This document shows positions 28,836 to 36,575 of a DNA stretch of 64,000 nucleotides, in pieces. Both the position numbers and the translations under genes were made by a program. Source of the stretch: Marmoricola sp. (GTDB lineage Bacteria; Actinomycetota; Actinomycetes; Propionibacteriales; Nocardioidaceae). The DNA is taken from contig JAOPYE010000037.1 of assembly GCA_025964775.1 (NCBI GenBank), positions 124,001 through 188,000 on the forward strand. The letters run 5' to 3'. The notes below the pieces were generated by a model, which worked only from the letters and a program-made list of their open reading frames with translations, searched no databases and was not told the DNA's origin. Every line of letters starts with the position of its first letter. The first letter of the stretch is position 1.

Positions 28836-29306
28836 GTGCCAGCCGCCTACCACGAGCGCCTGCACGTCCCCCTGCGGTGGTGGGTGCAGGCGACGATGTT
28901 CCTCGCCACGGTGTGGCTGGCGTTCATCGTGGCGCTGCCGGGCTGGCTCGCGTGGGGCGGAAGCCTGGCCCTGCTCGCCCTGGTCTACGGGCTCTTCGCC
29001 TGGGTCGGCTCGGCGCACGTGGCGGTCCGCGACGGCACCCTGTACGCCGGCGACGCCACCATCTCCCTGGACTTCCTCGGCACGCCGGAGCCCCTGGACT
29101 CCGAAGGCACCCGGCGGGTCCACGGTGTCGACGCCGATGCCCGCGCCTACCTGCTGATGCGTCCCTACCTGTCTCGGTCGGTACGGGTGCCGATCGAGGA
29201 TCCGTCGGACCCGACACCGTACTGGCTTATCTCGACCCGGCATCCTCGGCGGCTCGCCAAGGCCCTGACCGATCACCGGATCGATCAGCGGGCCGGCGAT
29301 CGCTAG
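28836..29306 (+). CDS. DUF3093 family membrane protein
   Basis: A 156-residue protein with two adjacent N-terminal membrane helices (residues about 15-58, MFLATVWLAFIVALPG then LALLALVYGLFAW). A soluble domain follows with RRVHGVDADARAYLLMRPYL and YWLISTRHPRRLAKAL. A strong AAGGAGGA sits 6 nt before the GTG at 28836. It is conserved divergently from dut in actinobacteria (Rv2698-like). The function is unknown. Confidence 0.88.
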   Translation: MPAAYHERLHVPLRWWVQATMFLATVWLAFIVALPGWLAWGGSLALLALVYGLFAWVGSAHVAVRDGTLYAGDATISLDFLGTPEPLDSEGTRRVHGVDADARAYLLMRPYLSRSVRVPIEDPSDPTPYWLISTRHPRRLAKALTDHRIDQRAGDR

Positions 29307-29358
29307 GCTGAACGCCCAGCACCGACCACCCAGACCGTCCGCCGAACCCGAGGTGAGC

Positions 29359-29664
29359 ATGTCGAAGTCCAACCGCCCGACCGATGAGCCGGACACGTCA
29401 AAGGTCTGGAGTGCGTTCTCGGTGCTGGCGGCACTGGTCGCCGCGACCGTGGCCCGCAAGGGCCTCAACGCCTCCTGGAAGGCAGCGACCGGCAAGGAGC
29501 CGCCGTCCAACGCGGCCGACACCGACGTCGACCTGACCGAAGCCCTGCTCTGGGCAGTGGTCAGTGGCACCCTGATCGCCGTGGTCCGGATGCTCGCCAC
29601 CCGGCGTGCGGCGGGTTACTACGCGAAGTCGACCGGCAAGCTTCCGCCCGGAGCCTCTGCCTGA
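29359..29664 (+). CDS. DUF4235 family membrane protein
   Basis: A 101-residue small membrane protein. One helix lies near residues 16-34 (VWSAFSVLAALVAATVARKG) and another near 64-80 (LLWAVVSGTLIAVVRMLA). GAGGTGA just before the ATG at 29359 serves as ribosome site; a GTG two codons earlier lies within that site and is less likely. The function is unknown. A strong terminator follows after 16 bp. Confidence 0.85.
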   Translation: MSKSNRPTDEPDTSKVWSAFSVLAALVAATVARKGLNASWKAATGKEPPSNAADTDVDLTEALLWAVVSGTLIAVVRMLATRRAAGYYAKSTGKLPPGASA

Positions 29665-29680
29665 TCGGCACGGACATGGC

Positions 29681-29720
29681 AAACGGCCGCAGACCCGGAG
29701 GGGTCAGCGGCCGTTTCTTT
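29681..29720 (+). terminator. intrinsic terminator
   Basis: The stem AAACGGCCGC at 29681-29690 pairs with 29707-29716, with an inner GACCC/GGGTC pairing, and TTTCTTT follows. It ends the DUF3093-DUF4235 transcript and may also act on the opposite DUF4193 transcript. Confidence 0.88.
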
Positions 29721-29766
29721 GCGCGTCCGGGGTCGTCGCAACCACCGGAGCGTTGCGGACTGGTGC

Positions 29767-30057
29767 CTAAGCGCAGTCCCGGCAGATCAGCTTCTTGGCG
29801 TCAGCCAGCTGGCTGCGGTGGTGCACCAGGAAACAGCTCATGCAGGTGAACTCGTCGTCTTGACGAGGCATGACCTCGACGGCGAGTTCTTCGTGGCTCA
29901 GGTCGGCTCCGGGCAGCTCGAAGGATTCGGCTGCCTCTGTCTCGTCCTCGTCGACCTTGCCGGAGTTCTTGTCGTGCCGCCGTGCCTTGAGCTCCTCGAG
30001 GCTGTCCTCGTTCTGCTCTTCCTCGGTCTTGCGTGGTGCGTCGTAATCGGTTGCCAT
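29767..30057 (-). CDS. DUF4193 family zinc-ribbon-like protein
   Basis: A 96-residue acidic protein. The first 60 residues are rich in Glu/Asp/Lys and likely unstructured; the C-terminus holds two CxxC knuckles, CMSC and CRDC, suited to bind one zinc. It is highly conserved in actinobacteria (Rv2699c-like) with unknown function. GAGAGGG precedes the ATG. In M. tuberculosis Cei (Rv2700) lies next to it, but here that place is a 218-bp gap. Confidence 0.9.
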   Translation of the reverse strand: MATDYDAPRKTEEEQNEDSLEELKARRHDKNSGKVDEDETEAAESFELPGADLSHEELAVEVMPRQDDEFTCMSCFLVHHRSQLADAKKLICRDCA

Positions 30058-30101
30058 CGTCCCTCTCCTGCCCCCGTCCTCTGTCCCCTGCCCGAGCCAG
30101 A

Positions 30102-30117
30102 TCGCGGAATTCCGCGA
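30102..30117. promoter_or_regulatory. 16-bp perfect palindrome upstream of the DUF4193 gene
   Basis: TCGCGGAATTCCGCGA is fully self-complementary. It lies 45 bp upstream of the DUF4193 start, in a 218-bp gap where no gene is visible. It could be an operator or just a chance site. Confidence 0.4.
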
Positions 30118-30275
30118 ACCATGTCGGGTATTTCCCCTCGGGCCGCCTCAATGAGACGGCGCGCAGATTGTGCACCACACAGCCTGAAAGTGCACGTCCA
30201 TCTTGCGGCGGGGCCCGACGGAAACCTTCAACGACGCTGGCGCCCTGGTTGTTCCCGCCCGCCGACAGGGGGTTT

Positions 30276-31094
30276 TCAGGCCTCGGGCGACGCGAAACCG
30301 CACTCGACCACGAGCTTCCGGAACTCCTCGAAGGTGGCTGCGGGCGAGGCGATCACCAGGATGCGACCGTGGGCACCTGTCAGCACCTCGGTGCGCCCCC
30401 CGGCCTCCCGGACGACCAGGCCGCCACCGGCGTGGTCCCAGGCGCCGCCGATCCCCTCCTCGACGTAGCCGTCGAGGGAACCGTCCGCGACCGCGCACAG
30501 GTCGAGCGCGCACGATCCGAAGCGACGCATGTCGGCGATCCGGCCGATCAGTGCCGTGAAGCTCCGGGCCTGGCTGATCCGCAGCTCCGGCTCGTAGGAG
30601 AACCCGGTGCCGATCAGGGCGCGGTCCATCGGCACTGCCTGCGCCACCGAGACCGGTACGCCGTTGCAGGTCGCGCCTCTGCCGAGAACGGCGGTGAACT
30701 CGCGCTCCTGCGCGACGTTGAGCACGTAGCCGACGACAATCTCGCCGTCGACCTCCACGCCGATCGACACGGCGTAGTTCGGCAGGTTGTGGGCGTAGTT
30801 CACGGTGCCGTCGATCGGGTCGACGATCCAGCGCACCCCGGAGGTCCCGGCGTCGTCCGAGCCTTCCTCCCCCAGCATTCCGTCGTCGGGGCGTGCGGCC
30901 AGGATCCGCTCCCGGATGAGGACCTCACTGGCCTGGTCGGCCTCGGTGACGATGTCGGTCGCGCTGCTCTTCGTCTGGGCGATCATCACGCCGGCCGCGC
31001 GCTTCGCACGCACCAGGTCGCCGGCCTCGCGACCCACGCTGCAGGCCAGGGCGAGCAGCTCGTCGAGATCGCCCTCCATCAATCCGACCCGCAT
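30276..31094 (-). CDS. suhB: inositol monophosphatase family protein (SuhB-like)
   Basis: A 272-residue Mg-dependent phosphatase. Metal-binding motifs are GEEGS near residue 70, WIVDPIDGTVNYAH (the family signature) and the C-terminal GGAWDHAGGGLVVREAGG. It dephosphorylates inositol 1-phosphate or a related sugar phosphate; in actinobacteria this can feed phosphoinositide and mycothiol synthesis. The ATG at 31094 overlaps the hemH stop codon; a second in-frame ATG at 31079 arises from a 15-bp tandem duplication and could also be used. It matches Rv2701c in the conserved block. Confidence 0.92.
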   Translation of the reverse strand: MRVGLMEGDLDELLALACSVGREAGDLVRAKRAAGVMIAQTKSSATDIVTEADQASEVLIRERILAARPDDGMLGEEGSDDAGTSGVRWIVDPIDGTVNYAHNLPNYAVSIGVEVDGEIVVGYVLNVAQEREFTAVLGRGATCNGVPVSVAQAVPMDRALIGTGFSYEPELRISQARSFTALIGRIADMRRFGSCALDLCAVADGSLDGYVEEGIGGAWDHAGGGLVVREAGGRTEVLTGAHGRILVIASPAATFEEFRKLVVECGFASPEA

Positions 31095-31108
31095 CAGTCC
31101 GACCCGCA
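31079..31108. repeat. 15-bp tandem duplication at the hemH/suhB junction
   Basis: TCAATCCGACCCGCA at 31079-31093 is repeated at 31094-31108 with one change. Each unit carries an ATG for suhB on the minus strand, giving RVGLM twice in that frame. The hemH stop codon is formed within the second unit. Confidence 0.7.
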
Positions 31109-32179
31109 CAGCGCCGGGCGGTGCCCCTGAGGATTGGCGCAGCACCCGGCAGCGCAGACGTCCCAGGCCGGCGGCACCGGACCCACCGCGGCCCGTTCGA
31201 CATCTTCCCCGCGCTCGACCGCTGCCCGTTCGAGCAGCAGGTCCCGGACCATCGCCACGAACCGGGGGTCGACGCCGGCGGTCGCCGCCCGCTCGAACGC
31301 CATCCCCAGCTTCTCGGCTGTCGCCGCTGCCTCGGTGTCGAGGTCGTAGATGACCTCCATGTGGTCTGAGACGAAACCGATGGGGACCAGCACGACCGCT
31401 CTGACCCCTGAGGCACGCAAGGTCACGAGGTGGTCGTTCACATCCGGTTCGAGCCAGGGCACCGCTGGCGGCCCGGACCGTGAGCAGTAGACCAGCGAGG
31501 CCGGATACCGGTGGCCGGTCTCCTCGCGGACCCGGTCGCCGATCTCGTCCATCACGGTGACGTGCTGGTGGGAGTAGGCGAGCCCGATCGGGCCGCTGGA
31601 GGCGTTCATCGCCTCGGGGATCGAGTGCGTGACGAAGACCAGGTGGGCCACCGAGCGCAGGTCTGCAGGCAGCTTCGCCAGGGCTGTCAGGGTGGCGTCG
31701 ACGTTGGGCTCGACGAAGCCGGGATGGTTGAAGTACGCCCGCAACCGGTCGAGTCGTGGGGCGCCCGGCACGGCAGCCACCGCGTCGGCGAGGTTCTCGC
31801 GGTACTGGCGGCAGCCCGAGTACGAGGAGTACGCCGAGGTCACCAGGCAGGCGGCCCGGGTGATGCCGTCGGCCTTCATCTGCTCCAGGGCGTCGGTCAG
31901 GAAAGGGTCCCAGTTGCGGTTGCCCCAGTAGACGGCGAGGTCGAGCCCGGCCGCATCGAGATCCTCGCGGATCGCCTCGAGCAGGGCGCGGTTCTGGTCG
32001 TTGATCGGACTGCGGCCACCGAAGAGCTGGTAGTGCGCCCCCACCTCGATGAGTCGTTGGTCGGGGACGTTGCGCCCGGCGGTGACGTTGCGGAGGAACG
32101 GCACCACGTCGTCGGCCCGCTCCGGGCCACCGAAGGAGACGAGCAGCAGGGCGTCGTACGGGGCGGCACCTGAGGACAT
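31094..32179 (-). CDS. hemH: ferrochelatase (coproporphyrin ferrochelatase type)
   Basis: Inserts iron into coproporphyrin III (or protoporphyrin) in haem synthesis. It is 361 residues, starting [10 protein letters not shown] as in the family. The catalytic His is in [11 protein letters not shown] and a glutamate in the C-terminal half is in [16 protein letters not shown]. The C-terminal cysteines in CAAGCC and the terminal ALCG fit the [2Fe-2S] cluster of actinobacterial enzymes. A TACTAT hexamer 7 nt before the ATG suggests a leaderless mRNA. It is divergent from an MFS gene over only 48 bp. Confidence 0.96.
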   Translation of the reverse strand: MSSGAAPYDALLLVSFGGPERADDVVPFLRNVTAGRNVPDQRLIEVGAHYQLFGGRSPINDQNRALLEAIREDLDAAGLDLAVYWGNRNWDPFLTDALEQMKADGITRAACLVTSAYSSYSGCRQYRENLADAVAAVPGAPRLDRLRAYFNHPGFVEPNVDATLTALAKLPADLRSVAHLVFVTHSIPEAMNASSGPIGLAYSHQHVTVMDEIGDRVREETGHRYPASLVYCSRSGPPAVPWLEPDVNDHLVTLRASGVRAVVLVPIGFVSDHMEVIYDLDTEAAATAEKLGMAFERAATAGVDPRFVAMVRDLLLERAAVERGEDVERAAVGPVPPAWDVCAAGCCANPQGHRPALCGSD

Positions 32180-32186
32180 GGTGGGA

Positions 32187-32192
32187 ATAGTA
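32187..32192 (-). promoter_or_regulatory. -10 hexamer of hemH, probable leaderless mRNA
   Basis: TACTAT on the minus strand, then TCCCACC, then the ATG at 32179. No ribosome site. Confidence 0.55.
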
Positions 32193-32227
32193 GAAGGCAC
32201 TGCCGCGCACTCTATGCTCGACCGGCC

Positions 32228-33400
32228 ATGCTCGAGTCCTACCGCCGTGTCTTCGCCCACCCGGGGTCGGCCGCATTCTCCGCCACCGGGCTGCTTGCCC
32301 GGATGCCGATGTCCATGATGACGCTGGGGATCGTGATCCTGGTCAGCACCCTGACCGGCTCCTACGGGCTCGCCGGGCAGGTCTCGGCGGCGTTCGTGAT
32401 CGGCAACGCGCTGGTCGCGATACCGCACGGTCGTCTGGCCGACCGGCTCGGCCAGACCCGGGTCCTGTACGTCGACGCGGTGCTGTTCGCCCTGGCCACC
32501 GGTCTGCTGATCCGGGCGGCGACCGACGGGTGGGCAACACCCTGGCCACACCTCTTCGCGGCCCTGGCGGGCGCCGCCATGCCGCAGATCGGATCGATGG
32601 TCCGAGGTCGATGGGCGCACGTCGTCAGCGACGATGCCGAACGGCACACCGCCTTCGCCGTCGAGGCGGTCGCCGACGAGGTCGTCTTCGTCACCGGCCC
32701 GACCCTGGTCACGTTCCTCTCGACGCTGTACGCGCCGCAGACCGGTCTGCTGGTCGCGCTGGGGTTCGGCACGGTCGGGACCGTCGTGCTCGCCGCACAG
32801 CCGCACACGGCGCCCCGGCCACATCCGCCGGCGTCCGAACGACCGGCGGACGCGATGCCGTGGGCGCGACTCGTGCCGATCGCACTGGCGTCGGTCGCGC
32901 TCGGCAGCCTCTTCGGTGCACTCGAGGTGGCCACGGTGGCGCACGCCGGCGAGAACGGGCACAAGTCTGCGGCCGGGTTGCTGCTCGCGGTCTTCTCCCT
33001 CGGCAGCATGGCAGCGGGCATCGTCGCTGGCGCGATCAGTTGGCGTGCCGGCGTCCTGCGCCGCCTGCAGGTCGGGATCGGGCTGCTGGCCGCCGCCATG
33101 TTCCTGCTTCCGTTCGTGCACAACCTGGTCGCCCTCGGCGCGGTCCTCCTGGTGATCGGCACGACGCTGGCACCGACCACGATCGCGATCGTCTCGTTGC
33201 TCGAGGCGTCGACTCCGCGGTCCCGGCTGACCGAAGCGATGGCGGTGTTCCAGACCGGGATCTCCGCCGGCCTGGCACCGGGTGCCTACCTGGCCGGGCT
33301 GGTCGCCGACCGGGCCGGCGGATCGACGGCGTACTGGGTGTGCGTCGGGTCCGGGGTCCTCGCGCTGGTCGCCGCGTTGGGTTGCCGGCCGGCGGACTAA
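32228..33400 (+). CDS. MFS transporter
   Basis: A 390-residue transporter with about 12 membrane helices. The loop after helix 2 reads [13 protein letters not shown], the MFS motif A. A cytosolic loop near residue 200 ([13 protein letters not shown]) separates the two halves. The substrate is unknown; an export role is plausible from the size. TATGCT lies 9 nt before the ATG and there is no ribosome site. Divergent from hemH with 48 bp between starts, so the promoters must overlap; co-regulation with haem synthesis is possible. The stop codon is part of the TAACCT hexamer of the next gene. Confidence 0.9.
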   Translation: MLESYRRVFAHPGSAAFSATGLLARMPMSMMTLGIVILVSTLTGSYGLAGQVSAAFVIGNALVAIPHGRLADRLGQTRVLYVDAVLFALATGLLIRAATDGWATPWPHLFAALAGAAMPQIGSMVRGRWAHVVSDDAERHTAFAVEAVADEVVFVTGPTLVTFLSTLYAPQTGLLVALGFGTVGTVVLAAQPHTAPRPHPPASERPADAMPWARLVPIALASVALGSLFGALEVATVAHAGENGHKSAAGLLLAVFSLGSMAAGIVAGAISWRAGVLRRLQVGIGLLAAAMFLLPFVHNLVALGAVLLVIGTTLAPTTIAIVSLLEASTPRSRLTEAMAVFQTGISAGLAPGAYLAGLVADRAGGSTAYWVCVGSGVLALVAALGCRPAD

Positions 33401-33403
33401 CCT
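33398..33403 (+). promoter_or_regulatory. -10-like hexamer of a probable leaderless mRNA (lactone oxidase gene)
   Basis: TAACCT overlaps the MFS stop codon and lies 6 nt before the ATG at 33410. Read-through from the MFS gene is the alternative. Confidence 0.45.
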
Positions 33404-33409
33404 GCCGCC

Positions 33410-34705
33410 ATGACTGATTGGCGCAACTGGTCCGGGCTCACGACCACCTCCCCCACCGAGGTGCTGCACCCGGCCAGCGCAGCCGATGTCGTCGCGGCGG
33501 TCGAGCGGGCACGCGAGACCCGGACGACCGTCAAGATGCCGGGCACCGGGCACTCGTTCACCGGCATCGCAGCGCCCGAGGGCATCATGCTCGCGCCGGA
33601 CGCACTCAGCGGGCTGGTCGCGGTCGACAAGGATGCGATGACGGTGACGGCCCGGGCCGGCACTCCCCTGCACGTCCTGAACGCCGCCCTCGAGTCGCAC
33701 GACCTGTCCCTGCACAACATGGGCGACATCGCCGAGCAGACGATCGCCGGGGCCACCTCGACCGGCACCCATGGCACCGGTGGCGCGGTCGCGTCCCTCA
33801 GTGCCCAGATCGCGGGGCTCGACCTGGTCACCGGCACCGGTGAGGTCCTGCACGCCGACGCGTCCGAGAACCCGGACGTCTTCGCCGTCGCCAGGCTCGG
33901 ACTGGGGGCGCTCGGCGTGCTGACGGCGATCACGTTCAAGGTCGAGCCGATGTTCACCCTGGAGGCCCACGAGTTCCCGATGCTGTGGGACGAGGCGATC
34001 GAGCGCTTCGACGAGCTGGCGAACGAGAACCACCACGCCGAGATGTACTGGTTCCCGCACACCGACCGGATCCTGGCCAAGGAGAACAACCGCGTCCTCG
34101 AGTCCCCCGAACCGCTCGGCGCCTTCCGGGGATGGCTCGACGACGACTTCCTGTCCAACACTGCGTTCGGGCTGGTGAACCGGATCGGCAATCTGCGCCC
34201 CTCGCTGATCCCGAAGATCAACGACCTCTCGGGCCGACTGCTCTCCGAACGCACCTACTCCGATGTCCCCCACAAGGTGTTCACCTCGCCCCGCAAGGTC
34301 GTCTTCCGGGAGATGGAGTACGCCGTCCCGCGCGAGGTCGGCCTGTCCGCGCTCGCCGAGGTCCGCCGGTGGATCGATGCCTCCGGGATCGCCGTCAGCT
34401 TCCCGATCGAGGTCCGCACCACGCCGGCCGACGACATCGCCCTGTCCACGTCGTCGGGACGCGAGTCGATGTACCTGGCCTTCCACATGAACGCGCAGAC
34501 CGACCACACGGCGTACTTCGCCGGTGTCGAGGACATCCTGCGTGCCCACGGCGGACGACCTCACTGGGGCAAGCTCAACACCCGCACCGCCGCTGATCTC
34601 GAGCCCGCCTACCCACGCTGGGCCGAGTTCCAGGCAGTCCGGGACCGGCTCGACCCGGACCGGCTGTTCAGCAACGCCTACCTGCGTCGGGTGCTGGGCG
34701 AGTAG
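33410..34705 (+). CDS. FAD-linked aldonolactone oxidase family protein (D-arabinono-1,4-lactone oxidase type)
   Basis: A 431-residue VAO-type flavoenzyme. The PCMH FAD domain covers about residues 10-180, with [30 protein letters not shown] and [12 protein letters not shown]. The C-terminal ALO domain ends with HWGKLNTR, the family's HW-x-K motif, and [11 protein letters not shown]. It would oxidise a sugar-1,4-lactone (gulono-, arabinono- or xylitol-like). The substrate cannot be fixed by sequence. It follows the MFS gene by 9 bp; the neighbouring transporter might carry a related sugar. It converges on the TRIC gene with an 18-bp gap. Confidence 0.92.
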   Translation: MTDWRNWSGLTTTSPTEVLHPASAADVVAAVERARETRTTVKMPGTGHSFTGIAAPEGIMLAPDALSGLVAVDKDAMTVTARAGTPLHVLNAALESHDLSLHNMGDIAEQTIAGATSTGTHGTGGAVASLSAQIAGLDLVTGTGEVLHADASENPDVFAVARLGLGALGVLTAITFKVEPMFTLEAHEFPMLWDEAIERFDELANENHHAEMYWFPHTDRILAKENNRVLESPEPLGAFRGWLDDDFLSNTAFGLVNRIGNLRPSLIPKINDLSGRLLSERTYSDVPHKVFTSPRKVVFREMEYAVPREVGLSALAEVRRWIDASGIAVSFPIEVRTTPADDIALSTSSGRESMYLAFHMNAQTDHTAYFAGVEDILRAHGGRPHWGKLNTRTAADLEPAYPRWAEFQAVRDRLDPDRLFSNAYLRRVLGE

Positions 34706-34723
34706 GCCACCTCACCGGGTTGC

Positions 34724-35353
34724 CTAGACGCTCGACGGACCCCGGGCGATCGGGGCGCGCCAGTTGCGCATGATCGCCAGCACCCGCCAGCCGAAGCAGA
34801 CGACCACGCCCGGGATCGCCACGATCACCAGAGCCCAGCCGCGGTCGTGGGCGAAGACGGCCCAGGCAGCACCGGCCAGGGCAGGGGTGGCGTACAGCTC
34901 GCTGGAGAAGATCACCGGCACGCGACCGGCCAGCAGGTCGCGGACGATGCCGCCGCCGATCCCGGTGAGCATCCCGAGCAGGGCTGCCGGCACCGGACCG
35001 AGGCCGAACTCGAGGGCCTTCAACGCACCGGTGACGCAGAACAACCCGAGGCCCGCGGCATCGAAGATGCTCACCACCCGCTCCATCCGGCCGATCGTCG
35101 GATGGAAGAGGAACGTCGTCATCCCGGCGGCGACCGGGACCAGCAGGTAGCGCCAGTCGGCCAGGGCAGCGGGGGGTGTCGCGCCGATGAGCATGTCGCG
35201 CAGGAACCCTCCGCCCAGGCCGGTGGCGCCGGCGAGGACGAGCACCCCGAAGACGTCGAGCCGCTTGCGGACGGCCACCAGCCCGCCGGAGATCGCGAAG
35301 ACGAAGATCCCGACGAGTTCCAGCGTGAGCAGAAGCGGCGAGTCGTCCACCAT
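34724..35353 (-). CDS. trimeric intracellular cation (TRIC) channel family protein
   Basis: A 209-residue membrane protein of the UPF0126/TRIC family with seven helices. The two inverted halves each carry the signature GGGFLRD (near 48) and GGGIVRD (near 132), in which glycines kink the pore helices. Bacterial members form K+/Na+-permeable trimers. A TAGGCT hexamer 6 nt before the ATG at 35353 suggests a leaderless mRNA. It is divergent from sepH. Confidence 0.92.
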   Translation of the reverse strand: MVDDSPLLLTLELVGIFVFAISGGLVAVRKRLDVFGVLVLAGATGLGGGFLRDMLIGATPPAALADWRYLLVPVAAGMTTFLFHPTIGRMERVVSIFDAAGLGLFCVTGALKALEFGLGPVPAALLGMLTGIGGGIVRDLLAGRVPVIFSSELYATPALAGAAWAVFAHDRGWALVIVAIPGVVVCFGWRVLAIMRNWRAPIARGPSSV

Positions 35354-35359
35354 GTCGTG

Positions 35360-35365
35360 AGCCTA
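35360..35365 (-). promoter_or_regulatory. -10 hexamer of the TRIC gene, probable leaderless mRNA
   Basis: TAGGCT on the minus strand, then CACGAC, then the ATG at 35353. A second TAGGCT on the plus strand at 35385-35390 could serve the divergent sepH with a leader of about 25 nt. Confidence 0.6.
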
Positions 35366-35421
35366 ATGAACGGCCTCCTGCGGGTAGGCTCGGCCCACGC
35401 GGAACGAAGGAGTCGGCAACG

Positions 35422-36420
35422 ATGCAGCACCTCACCCCGGTGGGGCTGAGCAAGGACGGCAAGGATCTTGTCCTGACCAGCGACACCGGCGAGGAGTTCG
35501 CCGTACCGGTCGATCACCGGTTCCGTGCCGCCCTCCGGGGTGACCACGCCCGACTCGGTCAGTTGGAGATGAAGATGGAAAGCGCCCTCCGCCCGCGCGA
35601 CATCCAGGCCCGGATCCGCGCCGGCGAGTCCGCGGAGGATGTCGCCGCTGCTGCCCAGACGACCGTCGACTCGATCATGGCCTTCGCTGCCCCGGTCCTT
35701 GCCGAGCGCGCCCACGTGGCCCAGACGGCCCAGAAGTCCTCGATCCGCCGCGCCTCCAGCGACACCGCCCCGGCCGGTCGCACCCTGGACGAGTCGTCGC
35801 GGCAGCACCTGGTCGCCGTGTCGGTACGCGCCGACGACGTGGTCTGGGACGCCTGGCGGCGCGACGACGGTCGCTGGGCGATCGTCGCTACCTACGTCGC
35901 CCGCGGCACCGAGCACCGCGCCGAGTTCACCTACGACCAGCCGGGCCGCTACGTGATCGCCGACAACGACGAGGCCCGTTTGCTCACCGGCGAGGCCCAC
36001 GCGGTCGGCGAGGAGCCCTCGATGCCGCCGCGTCGACTGTCGGCAGTTCCGAGCGGCGACGAGCTCCCGCTCGGCGACGACGCGATCGAACTGGTCCGCG
36101 ACACCGGCTACAGCGAGACCGAGTACGTCGAGGAGACCTCCGACCTCGGCGAGACCGCGGCCGCCGTGCGCTCCGGTGGACCGTCAGCGCGGACCGCCGA
36201 CCCGACGTTCGACGACCTCACCAGCGACCACGCCGACGCGGACTGGATCGCCGACACCAGTCATGCGCCGCCGGCAGCACCGGCGGCCGAGGAGCCCCCG
36301 CTCGCCGACGAGGCTCCCGTGCCTGACGAGCCGGACGAGCCCGAGGTGCCCCGCAAGAAGGGCCGCTCCTCGGTGCCCAGCTGGGACGAGATCATGTTCG
36401 GCGGCGGCAAGAACGACTGA
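35422..36420 (+). CDS. sepH: septation protein SepH
   Basis: A 332-residue actinobacterial cell-division protein that binds FtsZ and promotes its assembly. The N-terminal DUF3071 domain with a helix-turn-helix-like segment (RPRDIQARIRAGESAEDVA near residues 58-76) is followed by a long acidic, Pro/Ala-rich linker. The conserved C-terminal tail KKGRSSVPSWDEIMFG is present. GAAGGAG lies 9 nt before the ATG. Together with the SsgA-like gene near 14.3 kb, it shows that this organism has an actinobacterial type of septum control. Confidence 0.95.
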   Translation: MQHLTPVGLSKDGKDLVLTSDTGEEFAVPVDHRFRAALRGDHARLGQLEMKMESALRPRDIQARIRAGESAEDVAAAAQTTVDSIMAFAAPVLAERAHVAQTAQKSSIRRASSDTAPAGRTLDESSRQHLVAVSVRADDVVWDAWRRDDGRWAIVATYVARGTEHRAEFTYDQPGRYVIADNDEARLLTGEAHAVGEEPSMPPRRLSAVPSGDELPLGDDAIELVRDTGYSETEYVEETSDLGETAAAVRSGGPSARTADPTFDDLTSDHADADWIADTSHAPPAAPAAEEPPLADEAPVPDEPDEPEVPRKKGRSSVPSWDEIMFGGGKND

Positions 36421-36471
36421 ACGCGGTTCGACAAGCGTGACCGGCCTCTCGCAGCAGGTGCTGGACGCACC

Positions 36472-36489
36472 TGTTACTCGTCAGTAACA
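36472..36489 (+). promoter_or_regulatory. palindromic operator upstream of the acyl-CoA reductase gene
   Basis: TGTTACTCGTCAGTAACA has perfect 7-bp arms around a 4-bp centre. It ends 86 bp before the gene start in a 155-bp gap. The size and form fit a TetR-type dimer. The GTTAC and ACATTTG words also occur upstream of fabG4. Confidence 0.6.
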
Positions 36490-36575
36490 TTTGGGCTACC
36501 CCGTGACGCGACGCCGCGTTGCGAGTTGAATGAACACTCCGCCAGCCCCGCATTTACCTCCAGTGAAGAGGCACC

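Noticed and set aside
31094..34564. A very long minus-strand open frame (over 1,100 codons) across the MFS, lactone-oxidase and hemH genes
   Set aside because: Only its last 361 codons (hemH) have family motifs. The rest is the antisense shadow of plus-strand genes with clear domains and is low-complexity Arg/Gly/Asp-rich.
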